Positions 16,052-24,493 of a stretch of DNA of 64,000 nucleotides are shown piece after piece. Location of the stretch: positions 1-64,000 of the forward strand of contig CALFSW010000279.1 in the NCBI GenBank assembly GCA_937916505.1, read 5' to 3'. Made by a program: the position numbers and the translations under genes. This stretch comes from an uncultured Verrucomicrobiales bacterium. Its GTDB lineage: Bacteria; Verrucomicrobiota; Verrucomicrobiia; Verrucomicrobiales; Akkermansiaceae. The notes below the pieces were generated by a model. That model was not told where the DNA came from. It did not search any database and worked only from the letters and a program-made list of their open reading frames with translations. The stretch's first letter is position 1; each line of letters opens with the position of its first letter.

Positions 16052-17608
16052 TCACTTCACTGGTTGATTGATCTTTGTGCGACGGGTGAGGTGCTGATCC
16101 AACTCTTTGAGGAAGGTGTTTTGACGGTCGTTGGCGAGGACTGCCCCAGCGATGGCGCGACTCTTTTCTCCGGGTATCCGGGACAGGGAGAGGAGGAGCT
16201 GCGTTTGAACTTGATGAGCTTTTTCGCGAGTGAGATCGGTCAGACTGAGAAGGGCGTCGGATTCAGCCAGAAAGTAGGGTTCGAAGATGCGGATCATGGC
16301 GGCACGGAGGTGTGGGTCGGTGTCGTCGAAGGCTGCTTTCATGACGTCGGGCTCGATGGCATCGAGCCCCTCGAGCGTCCAGAGGGCGTGGAGTCGGGTC
16401 AGGGGATTTTTGTGAGTGAAGAGAAGTTTTCTGAGAGCTGGAATGACGGAGCGGTCGTTTTTTAGAACGAGAAGTTTTTGAGCTTCATCCCTCCACCAGC
16501 CGTTGGGATGGGTGAGGTGGATCGCGAGTTGGGTGGAAGTTTCGTTGAGCATGTTGGGCCGTGGTCCCGGTTTGAAATTCTGGTGGCGAAGGCGGTAGAT
16601 CCGGCCCGTTTTAGCTTTCTGGTCACGATTGCCCTGCCTGTCGATGAGGTAGAGGGTCCCGTCGGGTCCGGTGGCGGCATTGACAGGCTGAAAGTGGGGA
16701 TCGGCGGAGCGGATGAATTCAGAGCCGGGATAAAAGTTGCGCATTTCAGGACGTCCCATTGCGTCGTAATCAATGCGTGCCCGTCGCGTGATCCGGGCTG
16801 TGGAATCGGAGAATACGAGGTTGTTCTGGAAATCGGGAGGCAGTCGGTCGCCGCGAAAAACGGCTTGTCCGCATGTGGCGGTGAAAGAATTGGAGAGAGG
16901 AAGCTTTTGAAAGCCATTTTCGAGGGCCCGGTGCGGAAACCAGTCGGTGTAGGTGTGTGGGAAGAGCCAGTGGACGGGGCCGGACTTGGCATCACAGAAA
17001 ATGACCTTGCCGTAATTGTCTTGAGTGAGCCCCCACTGCCCGCGGTTGGGGAGGGTGTTTTCTTTGATGACCTGGCCATTTGTGAATCGAAAACGGAAGT
17101 CATTGCGGGTGGTGTAGATGTAATTGTCGATGGCCCAAATTAGGCCGGATGGTTGCTCAAAGATGTGGCCCTCCCTTGATCCGCCCTGATACCAAAGGGT
17201 TTTCTCATCGGCGATGCCATCCCCGTCGGTATCTCGATGGGCGAAGATGTCATTGGTGTGGGACTCTCCGATGAGGATGCAATCATCGAGAGGAAGGATC
17301 ATGCGGGGGAAGGTGAGATTGCTGGCAAAGAGAGTGCGTTCATCCATGAGGCCGTCACCGTTGGTGTCTTCGAGCCGGACGACCGAACACGTAGCATTTT
17401 TCGTGGCTGAATCGTGGAGGCCTGCCTGCCACTGGGCGACATACATGCGGCCATTGCCATCCCAGACGCAGAGAACAGGAGAGGTGACCATGGGCGCGGA
17501 CGCGACAAGTTCGAGCGAGTAGCCGGCCGGGAGCCGGGGGACGGCTTCCGCAGCCTGTGCCACCACCCAGGATGTGGTGAAGAAGAGTAAAGTGAGGACG
17601 AGTTTCAT
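16052..17608 (-). CDS. PVC-type membrane-bound dehydrogenase-like protein, short form without cytochrome domain
   Basis: Secreted 518-aa protein with a signal peptide (MKLVLTLLFFTTSWVVAQAAEA). Residues ~25-350 form the beta-propeller of the PVC membrane-bound dehydrogenase family, here with two calcium-loop-like motifs (DTNGDGLMDE, DTDGDGIADE). Residues ~370-500 look like HEAT repeats. Most family members continue into a CxxCH haem-binding domain and reach about 1000 aa; this one stops after the HEAT part. Reading through its stop gives only 18 more codons, so there is no hidden cytochrome. Sugar or alcohol oxidation is the usual suggestion for the family, without proof here. Confidence 0.75.
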   Translation of the reverse strand: MKLVLTLLFFTTSWVVAQAAEAVPRLPAGYSLELVASAPMVTSPVLCVWDGNGRMYVAQWQAGLHDSATKNATCSVVRLEDTNGDGLMDERTLFASNLTFPRMILPLDDCILIGESHTNDIFAHRDTDGDGIADEKTLWYQGGSREGHIFEQPSGLIWAIDNYIYTTRNDFRFRFTNGQVIKENTLPNRGQWGLTQDNYGKVIFCDAKSGPVHWLFPHTYTDWFPHRALENGFQKLPLSNSFTATCGQAVFRGDRLPPDFQNNLVFSDSTARITRRARIDYDAMGRPEMRNFYPGSEFIRSADPHFQPVNAATGPDGTLYLIDRQGNRDQKAKTGRIYRLRHQNFKPGPRPNMLNETSTQLAIHLTHPNGWWRDEAQKLLVLKNDRSVIPALRKLLFTHKNPLTRLHALWTLEGLDAIEPDVMKAAFDDTDPHLRAAMIRIFEPYFLAESDALLSLTDLTREKAHQVQTQLLLSLSRIPGEKSRAIAGAVLANDRQNTFLKELDQHLTRRTKINQPVK

Positions 17609-17885
17609 GGAAGGGAAGCGGGGAAGGGGATTCTAACTGGTTTCAACAGAATGCCGAGGAAGGGCCTCACGAATTTTGTTCATCGGGCAGGAATGATCAC
17701 CGTTTTAAGAGAACTTCCCATGGGCAGGACTATCGAAACTGTAAAATTCTTAAATAAAAGATCAAAGTAATGACACCAAGGAAGATTTTTGTCATGATTG
17801 GCCGTTGGGGTCTCCTCGGAACGTTTTCAGGGAGTCCATTAGCAAAAATCCGGTGGTTTCATTGCTAGGATGAACCTGACCGGAA

Positions 17886-20800
17886 TTGACACAAAGGAGC
17901 GATGAAAAAAAGAAATACACTATTGGGCGAGCCTTTCTCAGAGGATCTGGTCCAGGGCTTGCGATGGCAGCCCTCATATCAGCGACTTCGGTGCTGACAG
18001 CCAAACCCACGTGGGCCCCGGGGCCAAGTGCGGTGATTATGAGCCCTGGAATCACCGCGGCAACTTGTTCCGCGCAAAAACGAGATGATACGGGGAGTCC
18101 TGTGTCGGCGACGAATGCCTTCGTCTTCGGAACGTTCGATCTACGAACACCTTCGGCTCCGAATTACACCACGCTCAATTCGAGCGCAACAATGTGGAAT
18201 GCTCCAATGTGGCATCATTCGACGTGGTCGTCCCAGGATATGGGATGTGTCTTTGGGATCGCGACGGATCCGCAAGGCAATACTTATACCGCTGCCAACG
18301 GCTTGTGGTCGCCCGTTTATTCTCCCTCGGGTTATGGTGATCCCTACCTGCGGTATGGAGACATTGGTCGTTCCGGCAGTGACGAACTGGGAGCATCGGG
18401 AACGATCTACAAGATCGATGCCTTGACCGGAGTGGCGACCGTTTTCGCAAGAGTGCCTCAGGTTTCTGATCCGAATGTGCCAATCGCTCCGGTTTCAGGG
18501 ACCACTAAAGGGGGGGCGGGTTTTGGAAACATCACGGTGGATTACGGCTCGGGAAATCTCTTTGCGACAAGTCTCGATGATGGAAAAATCTACCAATTTG
18601 ACAGCAGTGGCGGATCATTGGGGACCTTCGATCCATTTACGGTTGAGACGACTCCAACACCCGGGATGATTCCCTTGGGCGAGAGGCTATGGGCCATTGA
18701 GGCTCATGCCGGCAAACTCTACTTTTCCCTATGGAATGGAGGAACGGTTGGTAACGAGAACGAGATCTGGAGTGTGAACCTGCCAGGAGGGGTCATCAAT
18801 GGATCCTCTCTTGCCCAGGAATATGTGGTGCCGGCTTCCTATGGAGCGAGTGCCTCGGATTCGGTCACCGTTTCCGATCTCTCATTTTCTGCCGACGGGT
18901 TGATCATGTTGATCGGTGAGAGAGCCCTTAGAAAATACGGCTACCTTCCGACCTACACAGCATTGCCGGATTATTATTCGCCCCATAATCACACGACTTC
19001 GGCCCGGAAGGCCGAGTTTATCTCCGGGGCATGGACGTTGACCGGCGATGTCGCAACCGGCCGGAACAACTCAAAAGGTGAAGCCTATGGGGGGGTGGAA
19101 TTTGGTTTCGAGGCGGGATCACCCGAGCAAGTTGTGTGGATGTCTTCTGCTGATATTGCAACGGGAGCGGGTCCCCATGGCTTGCAAGGGATGCGGATGA
19201 GTGATTTTCCGCTACCCGGGGCTCCCCCCAGCAAGGTGACGGATTCCTATGTGGTGCCCTATATTCCAGGCACCGGTCCTTCCGGCCCCGATTTCAAGGG
19301 GATGGGTGGAGATGTGGATACGATGAAAGCGGAGGACAATTGTGCGCGCATTGCCATCAAGGAAGTGCAGTGCCCCCAAGACTCCCGGCGGACCGTATGT
19401 GGTGACGCTCGAAATTACGAATATGCAGGCCAAGCCGATGACGACCTATGGTGCGGTGTCGACTCCGGCTTCCTCGCTTCCGGCGGGAGCGATTGGGATT
19501 CAGCCGCAACCTGTCGGATGGCATCCGCTTCCGGTGACTCTGAACCAGGGAGACAGCACGACGATCACGTTGGACCTTCCCGGGCTAAGTGGCGGCGAAT
19601 TTGTCTGCTTCAATCTGACCTTCCTGGATAAGGGATTTGAAGAGTGTTGCACCGAGACGGTGTGTGTTGATATTCCCAAGTGCGAGTGTGCGATTGTCCA
19701 CGAGATGAAGGTGAAGTGTCGCCAACTGGCGGATGGCACCTGGGTGTATGACCTCGATATCACGCTGGAGAATACGAGCCACCTGATCGGAGCGCCCTTG
19801 TCAGCTTACGGGATTTCCTTTGGTCCGAATGTCACGGCATTCAACCCGAATTTCATCGATGTGTCGGGAGTCCGTTTAATCCGGGGGACATCCGAACCTT
19901 TACTACGACCTACACCGGACCTGCAGGCCTTCTTTGTTTCAAGATCGCCCTGCATAGCGAAGGAAACGAGGAATGCTGCTTCCTCGATAAGGTTTGTGTT
20001 GATCTGCCCCCTTGCGAAGGAGACGAGCCTGTGCCCGACTGCTGTATTCTGACTCCGGAGAAAACCTTTTGCTGTCCTTTCAACGAGGGAGAATTGGCTG
20101 ATAAGCAGGGGGCAAAAATTCGCTACACGGTTTGCAATAAATCGGGCAAAGAGAAGACCTATGAATGGAAGGTTGAGAATCTCGGACCGGGATCGATCAT
20201 CTTTGCCCAGGAGGATGCCGTAGGTGCCATCACGGTTGTGAGCAACGGCTCCATCGGTCCGGTTCCTCCGGGGGGGTGTGCGAGCATCGACCTCATCATT
20301 CTTTGCGAAATGGAGCCCGGTCAATGTGCCAACTATGTCATCAGGACTTTAGCTGGTCCCGGTGAGCCCGAGCTGGTGTGTCGTGGTGAGATCTGTATGC
20401 CCGAGCCGGGTGTTGTTGTCTTGAAAGGCCCCGATGAAGATTCCGGTGATCTGGGAGCCGGTGAGGTGCGACCCTTTGAATATCACTTGGTCAATCCAAC
20501 TGGCAAAGCGGTCGAAATTCCGGTGACAATCGCCAGCTCCTATGGCGCGATCGGGATTAGCCTGTCCCGGGAAGAGCCCGGTGAGTCCGCATTGGAAACC
20601 ATTGTGAAGATTCCGGCCCGCTCGGAGACGATTCTGACCGTTTATCTCACCCGTTTGGATCGTGATGGGGTATTACCGTCCGACATGATCAGACTTTTTG
20701 CCAACGCGGGAGAGAGAGAAGAAAGCAGAAGTGACGATCATGTCTCCAGTATTACGCTGGCGCGTTCAGTCGGAGTGCCCTTCAGGGTGATCGACTTTGG

Positions 20801-21056
20801 TTGTGTCAATTTCCCGCAAGGCGAATTTGTGAGACTGGATCTCTTCCTCGAAAAAGGCCCAATTGAGATGATCGTGGAAGAGCTAAATCTTGAAACCCGT
20901 GAATGGGAGCAGGTCCCCATCCGATTGGCTCCCGATGATGCTTCAAATAAAGCGGCGGTTATTCTGGATGCCGGTCATCAGGTGATTTACTCACCCCAAA
21001 TGGGTCAGACCCGGGGGATCTTTCGGGTGGTATGCACGGATGAGCCCAAGAACTGA
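17886..21056 (+). pseudogene. Large Cys-rich secreted protein gene with frame disruptions
   Basis: One protein is spread over two frames. Segment 1 (17886 to about 19377) has a propeller-like body. Segment 2 (19372 to about 19870, shifted +1) starts at a C5 run at 19373-19377. Segment 3 (to 21056) returns to the first frame. Joining them restores two tandem ~110-aa Cys-rich repeats, each ending with a related block (CCTETVCVDIPKC and CCFLDKVCVDLPPC). At the 5' end the natural ATG at 17902, with AAGGAG just upstream, is out of frame with segment 1; one extra A in the A7 run after it would give MKKKKYTIGRAFLRG and a proper signal peptide. The only in-frame start is a TTG at 17886. Sequencing indels, true decay or slippage-based switching are all possible. 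The protein family is not recognised. Confidence 0.6.
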
Positions 21057-21082
21057 TTAAGATCTTTGTTCGAAAAGAGCAG

Positions 21083-21111
21083 GCGGCGGAGTGAACTCCG
21101 CCGCTTTTTTT
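21083..21111 (+). terminator. Intrinsic terminator after the Cys-rich protein gene
   Basis: GCGGCGGAG (21083-21091), loop TGAA, CTCCGCCGC (21096-21104) form a perfect 9-bp GC-rich stem followed by seven T. This is a textbook Rho-independent terminator 26 nt past the stop codon at 21056. Confidence 0.92.
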
Positions 21112-21165
21112 CCGCCCCGGCTTCCTCCTTGCTAGGAGGAGATCAAAAGATGATCCTCACGAATC

Positions 21166-24100
21166 ATGATGAAGATTTTCAGCTTCGGTGCCCTCTTCCT
21201 TTCAATGTTGTTGATGGCCGAAGGCCAAAACGCCAAGCCACCCAAAGTTAAGGACGCCAAAAATGTTGAGCTCAAGAAAAAGACTCCGCCCAAGGATCCC
21301 AAGCTGGCGAGTTACTACATCAATCTTAAAACGTCGCCTCGAGCGGGTAAGGCGCAACCGATTGAGACGTCCCTGCCATTAAAACTGGAGAAAGGGGATC
21401 GCATTTGTTTCATCGGAAATCTCCTTCTCGATGCGGAGCGGAGATACGGGCATCTCGAAACTCTGATCCACCAACATCATCCGAAGCATGAAGTGACGGT
21501 GAGAAATCTGGCCTGGCCCGCCGATGAAATCGATCTCATGCCGAGGCCGGATAATTTCGGTGATCTCGACCAGCACCTCACTTACTTCAAGGCCGATGTC
21601 ATCATTGCGGCGTATGGGTATAATGAGTCGTTTGCGGGGAATGAGGGTTTGCCAGCATTTAAGCAACGCCTGGAAAAGTTCCTGACTCATCTCAAGTCAC
21701 ACGCTTACAATGGGAAGACGGCGCCGAGAATCGTTCTGGTTTCTCCTGTGGCAGGTGAGACGTATGGAGGTGGTAAGGCGGTGATGAGGAATGGCAATAA
21801 TCTGGCTCTCTACACCCATGCCATGGATGATGTCGCCAGGAAAACCCAGGTTGGGTTTGTCAATCTCCTCTCCTACGATGTTCCGAAGAACCGAACAATC
21901 GACGGGCATGCCTTGAACAAAATGGGCCACGCTCATTTTGCCGACTCAACCTTTGAGGCTCTTTTCAGCAATGCCGCAACACAGATCAACGAATCTCTCC
22001 GCCAGCTTGTGGTCGAAAAAGCGAGCCAGTTCTTCTACCGCTATCGACCGCTCAATACTTTTTATTACACCGGTGGTCGGAACAAGTCCTACGGCTATCT
22101 CGATTTTCTTCCCGCAATGAGAAACTTTGATCTCATGGTCGGGAATCGTGACAAGGCCATTCACGCCACTGTTTCAACCGGCAAGCCGGCCAAGCCTGAT
22201 GACTCGAATCTCCCGGTGCTCGATCAGGTGGTGCAGGCGCGTGGAGCCAACAAGTTTCTTTCACCCGCCGATGAGCTGAAGGCCTTCAAGGTTGATCCCC
22301 GTTTTGAGGTCAATTGCTTTGCCTCCGAGGAAGACTTTCCCGAAATGGCCTGTCCGATTGCCATGCGTTGGGACAACCGGGGGCGACTTTGGGTTTCCAC
22401 GTCCGTGACTTATCCGCACGTTTACCCGGGCCAGAAGCCCTGCGATAAGATCATCATTCTCGAAGACACCGACCAGGATGGCAAAGCGGATAAGTGCACC
22501 ACGTGGGCGGATGATCTCCATATTCCGCTCTCGTTTGTTCTGGATGGAAGCGGTGGTGTCTACTGCTCCGAGCAGCCGCACCTGACTCATCTCACCGACC
22601 GTGACGGCGATGGCAAAATGGATCATCGTGAGATCGTGCTCACCGGTTTTGGCTGCGAGGATTCACACCACTCGCTTCACGATTTCACCTGGACACCCGG
22701 CGGGGATTTGATGTTTCGGGAGTCGATCTTTCACCACAGTCAGATCGAGACTCCTGATGGACCCATTCGGGCCAGGAACTCTTCGTGGTTTCTCTACAAA
22801 CCACAGACTCGAAAGCTGATTGCCTTTGGATCGTACCCCAACACGAATCCCTGGGGAGTGACCTTTGACAAGTGGGGAAATCATGTCGCGTCCCATCCGA
22901 TCTTTGCCTCCAGCTTTCATGCCACCAACCCCGACTATCCCCGCAATGCGCGGGGCGGAAATGGATTCTCTCAGGAGCCCGGACAGCACCCGAAGGCTGC
23001 GGGAATGCAGGCCTATTCGGGAACCTGCGGGCATGATTTTGTTTCGCATGATTTTTGGCCCAAGGAAATGCAGGGTGGCTTTATCAAAGCCCGTTACAAG
23101 CCGACCAACCGGATCGAGTTTCACAAATGGGTCGAGAAGGATGATCACTTCGCGGAAGAGTATCAATTTGACCTCATCTTCTCGACCAACCTTTCTTTCA
23201 TCCCGGTTGACTTGAACTTTGGGCCGGAGGGAGCCTGCTACGTTTGTGACTGGTATAACCCGGTGAAAGGACACGCCCAGTATTCCCTTCGAGATCCCCG
23301 CCGTGATCGCAAGGCGGGACGAATTTGGCGGATTGTTCCCAAAGGTGCAAAGCTGGCCGAACCGCCAATGATTGCGGAAGCATCGATTGGTGAACTTTAT
23401 GATCATCTTAAGTCGCCACACTACCGCACTCGATACCGTGCAAAGCTTGAGCTGCGGGCGCGTTTTGGTGATGGAACGGTGACCGGAAATAAAGCCAAGG
23501 ATAGTGAGCGCCTCCAAATGACCCTCGATATGGCTCATGGTTTGGAGCCCAAGGAAAATCTCAATCGACTTGAGGAACTTTGGCTTTTCCAGGGCCTTGG
23601 TCGGGCTAACCTCGAACTCCTCGAAACCCTCATCAAGTGTGATGATCATCTCGTTGCGGCGTCTGCCTTTGGTTCCCTTCGTTATGCCGATGTTCCGACT
23701 GCCAAGCTTGCCGAACTCCTCAATTTCGGTGCGAAGCATTCCTCCCAACATGTCCGTCGTGAAGCGGTTTTATGTGCGTCCTACCGCGCCGGGGGCAGTC
23801 AGCTTGTGGAAGCAATTGCTCCGGTCCTTGATCAATCTGCCGGTTCTCATCTCGCCTACGCGATCAAGACCTCCTTGAACTCGTCGGCCCTGAAGCCTCA
23901 CTGGTCCGAGGGTATTGCGGACAAGCTTGCCAATCTCGGAAAGCAAAGCGGTCCGATCGCGGAAAAGCTGACCAAGGCTGATAAGCAATTCGACCGTCAG
24001 AAAGGTCTCCAAACGGTCAAGATGGCTACCATCCCCGAGAGGCTTCTATTCACGAAGGACAAGTTCACGGTGAAAGCCGGGCAGCCGGTGAAGCTCGTCT

Positions 24101-24384
24101 TCCACAATCCGGATGTCACCGAGCACAATCTCCTCATTCTGGAGAAGGGGACGTCGGTTGAGGAGATCGGGATCGCGGCGAATGAGATGGCCAAGTCACC
24201 CGAGGGTGCCAAGAAGAACTACATCCCGGACGACAAACGCATCCTCCACGCGACGAAGCTCTTAAAAGTCGGCATGACGCAAACTCTCCGTTTCAAGGCC
24301 CCGCTGGAGCCGGGTCAGTATCCCTTTGTCTGCACTTTTCCCGGTCACTGGACCATCATGAAAGGAGTGATGACGGTGAGGTGA
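21166..24384 (+). CDS. SGNH-hydrolase / PVC dehydrogenase / HEAT / cupredoxin fusion protein
   Basis: Secreted multidomain protein of 1072 aa (or 1071 from the second Met at 21169) with signal peptide MKIFSFGALFLSMLLMAEG. Residues ~75-270 look like an SGNH/GDSL hydrolase (CFIGNLLLDAERRYGHLE, and a Gly-Asn block). Residues ~365-735 are the PVC membrane-bound dehydrogenase propeller with calcium loops (DTDQDGKADK, DRDGDGKMDH). Residues ~740-930 are HEAT-like. The C-terminal ~110 residues form a type 1 copper domain: the ligands are His in TEHNLLILEKG and Cys, His and Met in VCTFPGHWTIMKG. The cupredoxin stands where relatives carry a haem CxxCH domain, suggesting electron transfer from the dehydrogenase to copper. 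It is flanked by terminators on both sides, so probably monocistronic. Confidence 0.85.
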   Translation: MMKIFSFGALFLSMLLMAEGQNAKPPKVKDAKNVELKKKTPPKDPKLASYYINLKTSPRAGKAQPIETSLPLKLEKGDRICFIGNLLLDAERRYGHLETLIHQHHPKHEVTVRNLAWPADEIDLMPRPDNFGDLDQHLTYFKADVIIAAYGYNESFAGNEGLPAFKQRLEKFLTHLKSHAYNGKTAPRIVLVSPVAGETYGGGKAVMRNGNNLALYTHAMDDVARKTQVGFVNLLSYDVPKNRTIDGHALNKMGHAHFADSTFEALFSNAATQINESLRQLVVEKASQFFYRYRPLNTFYYTGGRNKSYGYLDFLPAMRNFDLMVGNRDKAIHATVSTGKPAKPDDSNLPVLDQVVQARGANKFLSPADELKAFKVDPRFEVNCFASEEDFPEMACPIAMRWDNRGRLWVSTSVTYPHVYPGQKPCDKIIILEDTDQDGKADKCTTWADDLHIPLSFVLDGSGGVYCSEQPHLTHLTDRDGDGKMDHREIVLTGFGCEDSHHSLHDFTWTPGGDLMFRESIFHHSQIETPDGPIRARNSSWFLYKPQTRKLIAFGSYPNTNPWGVTFDKWGNHVASHPIFASSFHATNPDYPRNARGGNGFSQEPGQHPKAAGMQAYSGTCGHDFVSHDFWPKEMQGGFIKARYKPTNRIEFHKWVEKDDHFAEEYQFDLIFSTNLSFIPVDLNFGPEGACYVCDWYNPVKGHAQYSLRDPRRDRKAGRIWRIVPKGAKLAEPPMIAEASIGELYDHLKSPHYRTRYRAKLELRARFGDGTVTGNKAKDSERLQMTLDMAHGLEPKENLNRLEELWLFQGLGRANLELLETLIKCDDHLVAASAFGSLRYADVPTAKLAELLNFGAKHSSQHVRREAVLCASYRAGGSQLVEAIAPVLDQSAGSHLAYAIKTSLNSSALKPHWSEGIADKLANLGKQSGPIAEKLTKADKQFDRQKGLQTVKMATIPERLLFTKDKFTVKAGQPVKLVFHNPDVTEHNLLILEKGTSVEEIGIAANEMAKSPEGAKKNYIPDDKRILHATKLLKVGMTQTLRFKAPLEPGQYPFVCTFPGHWTIMKGVMTVR

Positions 24385-24446
24385 AAGTGGTTCGCTTCTT
24401 CGCCGTCGGCGATAGTGCGTCCCCGGACGGGACAAATTTAGAATTC

Positions 24447-24474
24447 AGAGGTGGCTTTGGCTGCCTCTTTTTTT
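24447..24474 (+). terminator. Terminator-like hairpin just upstream of the FG-GAP/ASPIC gene
   Basis: AGAGGTGGC (24447-24455), loop TTTG, GCTGCCTCT (24460-24468) pair over 9 bp with two G-U pairs and run into T7. It lies 62 nt after one gene and only about 20 nt before the start codon at 24494. It may end the upstream transcript or act as an attenuator for the downstream gene. Confidence 0.8.
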
Positions 24475-24493
24475 GTATGCGAGGAGAATGAGA

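Noticed and set aside
16000-16055. TGA stop of the short PVC dehydrogenase considered as a further selenocysteine codon
   Set aside because: Read-through gives only 18 unrelated codons before another stop, no family sequence follows and no G-loop hairpin is evident.
17787-17830. TTTTGTCATG upstream of the Cys-rich gene as an ECF target site
   Set aside because: The last base of the first half differs and no CGGTATA-like half follows at the right distance.
19340-19900. Programmed ribosomal frameshifting in the Cys-rich protein
   Set aside because: Two opposite shifts plus an out-of-frame start would be needed, and no recognised slippery heptamer with a downstream pseudoknot was found; sequencing error, decay or slippage are simpler.
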